A stretch of 27,500 nt of DNA from Zygnema cylindricum (taxonomy: Eukaryota > Streptophyta > Zygnematophyceae > Zygnematales > Zygnemataceae), in contig JBBHKE010001708.1 in NCBI GenBank assembly GCA_037447655.1, positions 1 through 27,500 of the forward strand, given 5' to 3'. Below the pieces are notes generated by a model. The model ran no database searches. It was given only the letters and a program-made list of their open reading frames with translations, and was not told where the DNA came from. Position numbers and translations under genes: made by a program. Below, one piece after another: positions 19,601-27,500 of this stretch (its first letter is position 1; each line of letters begins with the position of its first letter).

Positions 19601-22600
19601 AGAAACAGGTCTAAATGCTTTACCAATGCCCTTTGATTCTCCTCGTTTGTCACTCCACTGCAAAACTGAGTACAAAGACAGCCATAGAATGACAACCTTA
19701 AGGGGTTACAAAGGATGCCCAAAAGCACGAGTGATCACCAACACTTACAGCCTGAAACAACCGGAAATATCAATGAACCTGTTCATTGAAACGGAGAGCA
19801 ATCCGTTTCATATTTCCGAGAAAAAATTTAACGGACAGACAAGCATGTATGGTCCCCGACAAACAATTCGACCCCACTTCTATATTCTCCAGGGCAAAAG
19901 CCTCCGGGCTACAACTCCAGGGAACGGAGAGGTTTAGGCCAGTAAAATTTAGACACGCATCAGATGTCAAAAAGAAATGCCAGTCATGGTTCTCACATTT
20001 TGTTTTCTTTCACAAGGTGAATTTCGCAAACAGGCTAAAATTTTATGCATAACCTGGATTTGATGTGGCGTTTTCTATTGGACAACAAAGTGTCTAATGG
20101 AAAAACGTTTTTTTGTTCTCCCTTACCATTATTGCATACAACAGCGAAACGGATTGCTCTCCGTTTCGATGGATAAATGCCTTTAACTTTGAAGTATTTG
20201 ACTATCTTGAACAAGTGATGGGCAAAACAGGACACCTCTACCCCTAGAACTGTGATTTCATGAAGTTGATTAAAATTAATACAGGCTATCAAGTTAACGA
20301 AAACATATTGTGACGACTTCACTCAGTCAGAGTTAGTTCCTAAGGACGCCCTCCTCTCATTTGTGAAGAACCATACAAGCATAGTGAAATTGACCTGGCT
20401 TACTTAAGAATCACACAATATCACAATATTAATTTTGCAACACCTTCCCAACAAGAGGCATGACCATGAAAGTACGTGCAGAACTTCCTGGTCCAAATTC
20501 TGTTAAGAAACCTGTTTCTATAGAGTAAATTAATAACTCAAGAACGAACGAATGCAGAGAGAAGAGTGCTTCATATATGGATGTAAAACTGCATATCATA
20601 ACACAAGCTACTGCAGTTGAACATTGCATGGTTATAAAGAATCAATATTCAGGCATCTAAGTTAGCTTTACAAATGATCCACATTGTGAATGATGCAAGC
20701 AATGAACCCTATACCCAAGACCTTCTTTAATTGAAGATAAAACACCAAAGACGTGTAATACAAGCACTTTGAGATATTACGAACGAAAAAAAGCTGTAAA
20801 AAAGCTGACGCAGGAAGAAAGAAATGAACCTGCAGCTCCCCAACCCCTTGCTTCACCCTCCTGTGAACCCACCATTTCCTTTCCCTCCCCTCCTGAAACT
20901 CCCCTTCATCCTCATTTAACCCTGCCTCTCCATCTCTTACTCGCATCCAAATTCTTTAGCGAAAAAAGTAAAACTCACCATTTCAAGAAAAGAATATGCT
21001 GCGGTGAACAACGTTTCAAGACCCTTATCCTCCATTCGGCAAAGGTCCGTGGCCTGCCTCGAGGGCTTCCGCTTAAAGGGTGTTTGAAGCAGTTCAACTG
21101 TCCAAGGCCTCAAAACAATCCAATCAGACTTTTTGAAGGAAACAGCCAGACTCAACTCCCTGCAAGATTCACTGCAAGTGAAAAGCAATTTAGATACACC
21201 AAGGCAAAACATGAAATTCACAAGACTGCAATAGGTTCACCACTCCTTACTGTTCCCAACGGAATAGGTGCTCATTCCACGTTTATGTGATTGAAAAAAG
21301 AGGCATTCACATGCACATTACATCATTGCCCTGCTTACAAGGACAAAAGACTGCCATTCATTTCCCACTTTAACAAGCCCAGCACTTTAACAAGCCCAAC
21401 CTCACCTATGGCTTCATGAGCTCCCAAACTACGGAGAACCAGCTGATGTTTTAATATCTTGCTGTCTTTTGGTTGAACGGCTGGATCGCAGAGGTTTCGA
21501 AACTTGCGAACAGTGCCAATGCACCGTTTCATGAAATCACCATGTATGGCCTCGTTATCGCTCACTAACCAACTTCTGAATGATCTAACAGCATGGACAT
21601 CCTGTGCCACCTGAGATACACAATACACACTAATAATTGATGAATTGCTGACCTAAAAGGATCCATAAATGTTGATTGCTAACAAACGCCTGATTCAAAA
21701 GTGCTGTTTCGAAAGCACCTATTCCAAATCTGCACAGAAGTTTGTCATAATTGTATGTCTATTCTCTTCTTTTCAGTCAACATATGCTTAGCACATTGGT
21801 TGCTGTCATTGGTAAATATTAAAATTTGGTACTCCTTGTCTTTATTTATGAATAAACAGATTTTGATTCATTCAGAGTTTTGCATGCCGTTGAAGGTATC
21901 AGGATACCACAGCTGATAAAGGATTAGATATCAACATCTCCTATAAACGAATATCTTGAGAACACAGGAAGCATATGTTCTAAACCTCTAAACATGACAT
22001 TTTATATGGCGTGACATAGGGTATCCATAAACTACTTGCAAAAAAGACTTTGTTTTTCAAAGTCCACTATGTACAATGAGGAGAAAGGTTAAAAACTAAC
22101 AACGAAGAATGGTTAACAGACTAATAACTGACAACCTTCCTGATAGAGATCTCACTTCCCAATGGCTGTCGCTTATTGATAGATTTTGACTGTCAAGTTT
22201 CAAAGACAGAGATGAGTCATTAGAGATCACAAAAAAGGCAAATCAATATTGTTTACTCTTTTTGACATTTTATGTAATCGTCTAGACCCAATTAGGCAAA
22301 GGACACCATCCTGTATAAAAAATTATTGTCACCTTCCAAATCACTGTCAGCAACTCACTCAAAAATCTCACTACCACTGTCTTGGTCAGAACAGCCAAAG
22401 CGACGCAAACTCTAACAAGGGATTTAACGAAGAGATTCAACTTACTTCTTTATGCAGCTTCAAAACATCGTCCTCCACAATAAGTTGAGCTTTAAGCATT
22501 CCTTGCAGAATGGAAGACTTCTCGGTCATGTATCGGTCAATGAGAGAAAACGCTAGAGCTTTAAGTGGAGCAAATTTATACCGTGTCAAATCAAGTAATG

Positions 22601-25600
22601 CCTCCATCATATAGGGAATGCCTTTAGCAGTGCCTTCATGCGCCGATGGACTAAGTGCAGGCATGGAAAAAAGCTCGCCATAAAGCCTCTCAAAAACTCT
22701 CAAATCTGGTGGACCATCATTCGCTATCGTCAAAACAGGCGTTGACCTTGGAGATGTGGTCGACCTTTTACGCCAGGCGGTTAATTTTGATATTGTCCAA
22801 ACACCTAATTTGCCCTTACCCATGCCCCTCTTCCTATCCTTCGCATCACTGGCTCTATGTGGAGAATCAATCCCCGACCCTTGCCATTTAGGGAACAAAT
22901 GCTGGAAGGAGTTCCGTATACCATAATGTTGAGCATAAGAAGATAATGTTCCGGAAAGCTCCGAAATATCACCTGTTTGTCGCACCTCAGCTGCTGCAAG
23001 ATGTTCCGTAATGTCCCAAACGGACGAAGTTGTACGTTTCCCGAGATTGGAAAAGCGACCAAAGGCAAGGCTAATACACCAATTGATTCGCATATCAAAA
23101 AGGTACATAAGCATATCACATATTGTCGTTTTTGCCTGTAGAAAGCGTCCCATGTACCATTTGTTAATCCCTGCATCAGCAAACTATTATGAGGATCCCA
23201 CTTTGGTGTGAATCCTCGTCCCATACGACTCCAATCCTTTCTCAAACTACACCTGCCTGTCACACAATACCAGCCAAAACTAAAAGATACGAAAAGCTAT
23301 TCGTTTCCATACATAAATAGTATGATCTAAACCCGCATTGACTCCTGTAAAGCATTAAACATAAATACTGTACACCAGTTTGTATTAGTTTTAATGTGAA
23401 ATGGTTGCTAAAATACCCATAGCGCGAAAATGAACCAATGCCAGGTGAAAGCTTTGGCAAAAACGACAAAGGAAAACGTGACAACACACCATAACTACAC
23501 ACAAGGTCATCTGCTGACCAGCTCGTAGAGAGGGGGGGAGGGGGAGGGGGAGGGAGAGGGAGAGGGAGAGGGAGAGGGAGAGGGAGAGAGAGAAGGGAAA
23601 AAACTACAGAATGACAAAAAGCAGAAGAGAAACTTTCACAAAACATCTCATCGTGCCTTTCTTTCTTTCATGCACCTTCATGATGAATGTTGTTTTTCTC
23701 TCACCTCCATGATTATACGTGAGCCTGGATGCTCTTCAAAGCGAGCATGTCTTCCATGCCTTAGTCTGTCTGAACCGGTGTCATGTCGTCCATCCAATAA
23801 AGGAATAATAGCGTCTACCAATAGTGCAATAGAGCCATCCCAGTCACGAGAAAATGTTCCAAACAAACCAAATTGTAACATTTTGTTGCACATCCTCAGA
23901 AGCTCTAAGATAAGTGAGCTCTGGCCAGGCTTGCTAGAGTTGAAACGCAAATCTGTACTGTGAAAGAAACTAAATGTAAGCTTTTTGAGTCGTACAAAGT
24001 CGACCTCTAGGGCATTGGTCGGGTAATTGGGGGAGGGGTCTGCAAAAGCCGTATAACTTGGAGAAAACTCCATATCACTATCGTCTCTTGGATCAACAAT
24101 AGCAGTCCTGAAAAACCAACAAGTGAAAGTGAGCTTCTGTTCCTGTAGAAATGAGCCTCACCTCTATTTAGGGTGACAAAAAACTGTTAAGACTTGTGAT
24201 ACATTGACTAGCTCCCATTGAAATTTGGCCAGTAGGGCACAAAAAATGCAATTCGTTTTTCCACTTTTCATGGACTATACATATGTGTCACTCACGAGAC
24301 CCATAGTAACATGAGTAATTGCGATACCTTATGCAAATATGCAAGTCCACTCCTAATAATGTGAGCATAACCTGTGTCTTCAGTTTCCCTCACAGCACTT
24401 GTAGGTCATGTTATAAAGTACACAAATGATGAGAATGAGCAAGTTGAGGCTCACCAAGTAAGTGTGAATCTTCTCTGCTGCATAGTGACATGGGGTTCGC
24501 GATCAATATAAAGCAATACCAGTAACTGGCAGTACAGAGTTCGTACATTGAACGGCAACTCATTATTGAAAACAATACTCAAGATGGTATCATAATCTAG
24601 GCCAAACCGGACGCTATCAGAGAGTAGCCAGCTGATTGCCTTGTGATTTCGCTGCATGCAGAGACTACAGAAAAGTTCGAGCATTGCGAGGTAGTTGATG
24701 AAAAGAAGGTCTGTTTAGGCACGAAATTATAAGTCAATTGATATTTGAACAAAGCAAATGTATAATCAGGACCAACCACATTCAACAAAGCCACGACATG
24801 GAAATGTATCCTACAACATTAAAAAAGGGCCAAAAATTATTCAAATGCAGCTGTCCATCCTGGTTATAACTTTGACTTGGAGCCTACACCATACAATGTT
24901 CCAAATCAATTATGCAGATCAGCTATCATCTCTAGAATTGGAGGAAAACATAATGACTAAAAAAAGGTAGATCCAGCAGCAACCAATGAATCGAACCAAA
25001 AGAAAAAACATTCACAGCTCCCTTTCTATATGGTAGACTGGACTCTAGCCAGGAGGGTGTTTTAGAAAAAAATGGCAAGCACGAATACTGCAAGACTGAA
25101 AAAACATAATAGGAAAAAAACATAATATCTTTTTATGCAGAAAAATGATTCCCACCTTCAGCTATCCACCCGGTTGTGGAACACTGTCCATTAAGATCGT
25201 CCCTTCCAGAAAACGTGCAGCAGTCAACCTTCAAACCCCGTATATTCTGAAGGGTGATTTTCGTCTTCTCCAAACTCTGAGGCTCGGCTGACGATTTGAT
25301 TTGCACATCAATCAAAACTTCTGGATGCATCTTCAGTAACCCAACAACTAAATTTTGATTCTCTCGAAATGGCGCCCCTTCACAACTACAAAGAACGCGC
25401 AAAAATTGAACAAATACAGGAAGCTGAATGTTCCGGAATGTCCCAAACATAAACCGAATCTGCATATCCGGTACAACCCATCAGCGACTATAAGCCTCAA
25501 AAGAAAATAAACAAAGTCGAGAATCATAACATCCAGAAACCCCCAACCCCGGAAGAAATGAACAACAGGCAAAGCCTTGAAAAGACCATATTCGCTGTTA

Positions 25601-27303
25601 ACCAACTCCAATGTACAGCCGTTCTAACCACTTTCCTATCAAAAGAAATGGATGTCATAGATAAATAGATGGTATGTATTCTGAGCAAGTAATATAACAT
25701 CTACCAAGGGAATTATATCTTCCATGGAAAGGTGTGATGGTCATCGAAACCGAACACTGGGCAAAAAACCTTCACCCTTGTCCTAGACTTAAGCCTTCCT
25801 ACTGTCCTCCATATCAGCATATAGGGCGTGATGAGTTTAATCTTGACTTCATAATCACGGAAAAAGGACAAACTATTATGAAATTCAAAACCCTTTTTCT
25901 GCGTGGACCTTACTGCTACTTACAAAAGTTTACTCCATAACACAAAAAAGAAGAAAAGAAACATCAGAAAATAGAAATAAGGAAACAGTCAACAGACATC
26001 CTCGCAGTAAGATAGTACCCCTCACCACACTGTAGAAGATATAGACTCCTTATAAAGCAACATTTCTGATACCAACTCCTTAAAAAGAAAAATTAGGAAT
26101 CTGCCCCACCATCAATGTCTTACCTTGTCCTCCGAAACCTGTGAAATAAGGGCCGGATTATTCATGAAAACTGCCATTAGTGTTGCCGCAGAATCTGTCT
26201 CACTGGCCACAAGACCCATAAGGAGGGGTGCAAATACAGCAATTTGCTGCTGGGCTGGGGGAAAACATCGACACGTTGCTTGAAGAAAACGGTTCATAAG
26301 ACGACAGAGGTGTAAAATTGGAAACCCTTCAAAAAGGTCTTGGTTTTGGAGGGACGTCCAAGGAAGTTTAATGTCCTCAACCAATTGCTTTAACATTGTT
26401 GCCACAAGCATTGGCACTTTCTGCTCCCAATGAACGAACTGTAGGAGAAAGATAAAAAAAAAACACAAATACATATGCCACGATCCTAAACTTAGAGCCC
26501 GGTTCCCTTTTATTAACCCAACAATTGATATGGAATCCCGGTATGAGTGTGATCCAGAACAAAAGACACAAAGAAATTGCCAGTTTAATACTGATGCTGT
26601 GCAGACAATGGTTGACTGATGGAGAAATTAGCAATTTATATTTTCACAAGTCGATATCAGAATACAAAAAACTACAGCTAACTGCAAAACATGGCTTGTA
26701 CACTTGAAAACCATGCGGATCCCAAATTAATTCGTGCAAACCTAAGAGAAAATTCCATCCGCCTGCATGAAAAGACTTGGAACTTGTAGTGCATGGAAAT
26801 AGGGCTTATCAACATTAAATGGTAGGTTGACATTCAAACGACCACATTTGCAGAAGCTCACAGACGGAAATATATCAATGAACTTTCCTTAAAGAAGAAA
26901 ATGGCGCATAAACGATCAGGCAAAGACACATTTCCGTTGACTGCAAGCCTGGGCAGTATTATACAAGATAATTATCCTCTACTCCTCGATAATCAGTGGA
27001 ATATAATGATGATCCACACCAAAAACTAATGAATGTGAATAGGCACGCACAAGTCAATTACTACGCATTTAAACATAACTTGACCACATAGCAGAAAAAA
27101 AACCAGTGCCTGCAGTTCAGGACACTGCTCTCATTGGTATACTAAACTAATTAGGAGACAAACACTTGTTTTACAGGAAAAAGAATAAGGCAGCTCCTTT
27201 CACCTGAAGAGTGCGTACAGACAAACTTTGCGTACTTCGAGATCCGGTCCTGTCACGCTCTAAGGAAATGCATTGCCGTAGTAGGATGTCCGTGATGGAG
27301 CCT
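10084..27303 (-). CDS. ITPR: IP3 receptor-type intracellular calcium-release channel, partial (N-terminus off window)
   Basis: A tetrameric Ca2+-release channel of ER-type membranes, gated by IP3 and Ca2+ in known members. Eighteen exons: 27204-27303, 26124-26438, 25156-25459, 24455-24710, 23705-24107, 22446-23135, 21406-21610, 20979-21097, 19438-19665, 16018-18765, 14937-15204, 14739-14794, 13709-14623, 12900-13263, 12416-12572, 11474-11879, 10956-11013, 10084-10622. Phases agree at every junction, giving about 2,709 residues to TGA 10084-10086. The order matches the family: RIH/ARM regions, RIH-associated region, S1-S6 with pore loop, a CxxC...H...H finger and the EYTGLESYV tail. The IP3-binding core should lie beyond 27500, so ligand binding is not shown. 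Odd points: filter IGGLWE, one 2.75-kb exon, a Cys-rich segment before S1. Some tail and S6 residues resemble RyR, but the tail is IP3R-like. The least certain part is 14739-14968. Confidence 0.96.
10956..11013 (-). CDS. ITPR: IP3R-like exon Q (cytosolic end of S6)
   Basis: 58-nt exon encoding IVDAFTSIRDERAAKEKDV, the conserved S6 extension (IP3R: IIDTFADLRSEKQKKEE; RyR: IIDAFGELRDQQEQVKE). Acceptor GTCTAG, donor GTCG|GTAAGT, phase 0 to 1. Confidence 0.96.
11474..11879 (-). CDS. ITPR: IP3R-like exon P (S3-S6 and pore)
   Basis: IAGIFLSPFFFVFHLLDFLV (S3-S4), LLLRTGLVGVLVIFMYSVVS (S5), CTTLYECIGLHMVNAV, the pore loop STIGGLWETWEEVPES and LRTIFILSFLVIWVFLLQNI (S6). Compared with the family's HEFFYSLLLFDLV and [22 protein letters not shown] the alignment is clear, but the filter differs. 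Acceptor CGTACAG, donor CAG|GTATAT. Gating helix residues continue in exon Q. Confidence 0.96.
12416..12572 (-). CDS. ITPR: IP3R-like exon O (acidic S2-S3 loop, start of S3)
   Basis: Begins EDNEEDETERDREEVEHLGN, a highly acidic cytosolic loop, then HMPWRHILKCADFWYFVSLV entering S3. Phase 1 in and phase 2 out; the S3 helix continues in exon P. The W-xx-LK...FW pattern resembles the RyR segment before S3. Confidence 0.9.
12900..13263 (-). CDS. ITPR: IP3R-like exon N (S1 and S2)
   Basis: Starts with the helical linker VQQFMAVAHHLMLKLQHNER. The first membrane segment is FYLSVVIVTILVLSY, the second VLGVIQALVAVLALMTVVLV. It ends NQ with one base left (phase 1). The order and spacing fit S1-S2 of the IP3R/RyR ion-channel domain. 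Confidence 0.93.
13709..14623 (-). CDS. ITPR: IP3R-like exon M (end of RIH-associated region, pre-S1 region)
   Basis: LGPNDLRCWLRNGVLTLYLS ends the RIH-associated helix bundle. A poorly conserved Gly/Ser-rich linker follows, then a Cys-rich patch (13904-13966), then KALQYFFDKCTCAIEVVREG and EKVYFPLTAECRRVSQDSKW, matching the receptor's EALEFYAKHTAQIEIVRLD and QIVFPVPSICEFLTKESK. 305 codons, phase 0 on both sides; donor CAG|GTAAAA. Confidence 0.95.
14739..14794 (-). CDS. ITPR: IP3R-like exon L (small, tentative)
   Basis: Only one frame of this stretch is open: FVKSGDYHEYSHESIAIL. Acceptor ctctctcag, donor CTT|GTAAAT. A stronger-looking donor (ACAG|GTAAAC) 9 bases further on would break the frame of exon M. 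If the alternative model is right, this exon starts at 14814. Confidence 0.55.
14937..15204 (-). CDS. ITPR: IP3R-like exon K (RIH-associated region)
   Basis: Starts ALNTVVEAIQGPCLENQLVV, matching the family LTEYCQGPCHENQ. Its 3' end is uncertain. The chosen donor AAAT|GTAATG joins the next exon in phase with one 142-nt intron. The alternative is donor AAG|GTACTT (exon end 14968) followed by a 26-nt microexon at 14860-14885 and a 45-nt intron. cDNA would decide. Confidence 0.8.
16018..18765 (-). CDS. ITPR: IP3R-like giant exon J (916 codons)
   Basis: Begins VTMVAHEKIIKSNQMLVTNL, right after FLK of exon I, and has LGSKLMYHISFVSLLAACCS, matching the family's LMYHIHLVELLAVCTEGKN. A long cytosolic regulatory region follows, with a Ser-rich linker, a second helical part (CAIHLVSHPSQTVRAEAVKL), and an acidic Glu/Asp run of about 14 residues (16380-16430). 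It ends with LRMLQLLCEGHNGQMQRLL, the start of the RIH-associated region. Ends CAG|GTGGGC in phase 0. All other exons of the gene here are under 1 kb. Confidence 0.96.
18824..18882. repeat. 12-bp tandem repeat in intron
   Basis: Three near-identical 12-bp units (acaagcgaaaaa, acaagtgaaaaa, acaaacgaaaaa) and a partial fourth. They lie just upstream, in gene direction, of the 2.75-kb exon, and on the sense strand give a T-rich run about 60-120 bp before its acceptor. Confidence 0.8.
19438..19665 (-). CDS. ITPR: IP3R-like exon I (second RIH domain)
   Basis: FCSGVTNEENQRALVKHLDL, DNYEFCSEMEEDLI and RYGKRANWLQFLK match the receptor text [32 protein letters not shown] and GRNVQYIKFLQ, residue for residue in spacing. 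76 codons, phase 0 at both ends. Confidence 0.97.
19788..20167. repeat. 22-bp inverted repeat pair in an intron, each arm itself a hairpin
   Basis: Positions 19788-19809 and 20146-20167 are exact reverse complements, 22 of 22 bases, 336 bp apart, within intron 19666-20978. Each arm is itself a stem-loop: gaaacgga, 6-nt loop, tccgtttc. Directly left of the first arm is another hairpin, aatgaac-ct-gttcatt (19772-19787). Possible fold-back mobile element; I found no convincing target-site duplication. Confidence 0.88.
20979..21097 (-). CDS. ITPR: IP3R-like exon H
   Basis: ELLQTPFKRKPSRQATDLCR and LETLFTAAYSFLEM match the family's LDLLQIPY...AHEFLQ. The acceptor is GGACAG and the donor ATG|GTGAGT. 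It starts the second RIH domain. Confidence 0.93.
21406..21610 (-). CDS. ITPR: IP3R-like exon G
   Basis: VAQDVHAVRSFRSWLVSDNE through LKHQLVLRSLGAHEAI, matching the receptor segment ending in R-LG-H-VV-DLL. It ends in phase 1 (ATA G|GTGAGG) and joins exon H as Val. Confidence 0.95.
22446..23135 (-). CDS. ITPR: IP3R-like exon F
   Basis: 230 codons. It opens with AKTTICDMLMYLFDMRINW, matching the family stretch FILDVRLDYRIS. A low-similarity Ser/Lys/Arg-rich linker follows (about 22740-22900), then YKFAPLKALAFSLIDRYMTE, the helix before the next RIH repeat. Donor GAA|GTAAGT. Confidence 0.95.
23529..23594 (-). repeat. (CCCTCT)n tract in IP3R-like intron (23136-23704)
   Basis: The plus strand shows runs of gagggg/gggaga; on the gene's sense (minus) strand this is (CCCTCT)n with C-runs. 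It is the same 6-bp unit, in the same pyrimidine-sense orientation, as in intron 1 of the convergent YRDC-like gene. Confidence 0.9.
23705..24107 (-). CDS. ITPR: IP3R-like exon E
   Basis: Begins TAIVDPRDDSDMEFSPSY, has a helical segment (SLILELLRMCNKMLQFGLFG) matching the family helix ending in YFGFY, and ends at RIIME before donor GAG|GTGAGA. It corresponds to the region after the LWSEIP segment of animal receptors. Confidence 0.9.
24455..24710 (-). CDS. ITPR: IP3R-like exon D
   Basis: LAMLELFCSLCMQRNHKAI and LPFNVRTLYCQLLVLLYIDR are very close to the IP3R signature [20 protein letters not shown], also shared by RyR. It is one of the strongest family matches in the gene. The donor splits a Trp codon (TG|GTGAGC). 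Confidence 0.97.
25156..25459 (-). CDS. ITPR: IP3R-like exon C (RIH domain)
   Basis: IRFMFGTFRNIQLPVFVQFL is followed by RVLCSCEGAPFRENQNLVVG, the classic RIH repeat (L-LC-C-G-P---NQ). The exon ends in the loop before the next helix. It ends in phase 1 (GAA G|GTGGGA) and joins AC of exon D to give Asp. Confidence 0.95.
26124..26438 (-). CDS. ITPR: IP3R-like exon B (RIH domain)
   Basis: 105 codons from FVHWEQKVPML to SEDK. PILHLCRLMNRFLQATCR and FMNNPALISQVSEDK align with the IP3R stretch that contains RHICRLCYRVL and the LLHNNRKLLEKHI-type helix. Acceptor CTACAG, donor AAG|GTAAGA, phase 0 on both sides. Confidence 0.92.
27204..27303 (-). CDS. ITPR: IP3R-like exon A (RIH/ARM region, first in window)
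   Basis: Reads GSITDILLRQCISLERDR and continues to TLQ. Acceptor TATACAG lies just above 27303 and donor CAG|GTGAAA just below 27204. It starts with one base completing an upstream codon. The preceding exon is outside or not recognisable in 27304-27500. Confidence 0.8.
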
Positions 27304-27500
27304 CTGTATACAAAAAAAACCCCAGGGTTACAATCAGGACCTTTAAAATAGAAGTTCTGCATAAATAAGTGCAAGGTACCATTTAAAGCATCTTGAAACA
27401 GAAGCTATGTTTACAAAAATAGTTCAAGCTAACCTGTTGCGTTAACAAAAATCTTAGAAGAAACAATAACTGACATCCTAAACTGTTGACAATACAGCAA

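Noticed and set aside
20769-21290. 173-codon plus-strand open frame opposite exon H
   Set aside because: It is a shadow across an intron and exon of the minus-strand channel gene. The minus-strand exon has clear family alignment and correct phases.

Overview
This is a nuclear eukaryotic window. Its genes are broken by GT-AG introns with long pyrimidine tracts, intergenic DNA is AT-rich, and simple repeats and mobile-element debris are abundant. I see no ribosome binding sites, operons or prokaryotic elements. The organism is a protist or alga I cannot name. The YRDC-type protein reads much like plant homologues, and the left end carries a decayed LINE-type reverse transcriptase. Both hint at the green lineage, but that is inference only.

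Layout. Bases 66-1420 hold the 3' part of a dead non-LTR retrotransposon on the minus strand, followed by a 22-bp tandem repeat and AT-rich DNA. About 2890-5280 is an unusually long, almost purely pyrimidine tract on the plus strand, with one purine island. It overlaps the 5' end and intron 1 of a plus-strand gene for an L-threonylcarbamoyladenylate synthase (YrdC/Sua5 family, tRNA t6A pathway) with four recognisable exons, ending at 7681. Intron 2 of that gene carries three degenerate tandem copies of the intron-end/exon-3-start junction. Intron 3 carries a 510-bp hAT-like MITE with an 8-bp target-site duplication.

A gene-poor 2.4-kb convergent intergenic region (7682-10083) follows. The rest of the window (10084-27500, minus strand) is one large gene: 18 exons, joined in consistent phase, encode about 2,709 residues of an inositol 1,4,5-trisphosphate receptor-type (IP3R/RyR superfamily) calcium-release channel. 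RIH/armadillo regions, the RIH-associated region, six membrane segments with a pore loop, the C-terminal CxxC...H...H finger and the conserved EYTG-ESYV tail are all present. The N-terminal beta-trefoil and IP3-binding core would lie beyond 27500. The pore filter is strikingly changed (IGGLWE in place of GGGVGD/GGGIGD).

The two genes converge and have no evident functional link: one acts in tRNA modification, the other in calcium release from internal stores. The points most worth a second look are the non-canonical channel filter, the unusually long 2.75-kb exon, a Cys-rich segment before S1, the decoy splice-junction array, the hAT MITE, and the long pyrimidine tract.
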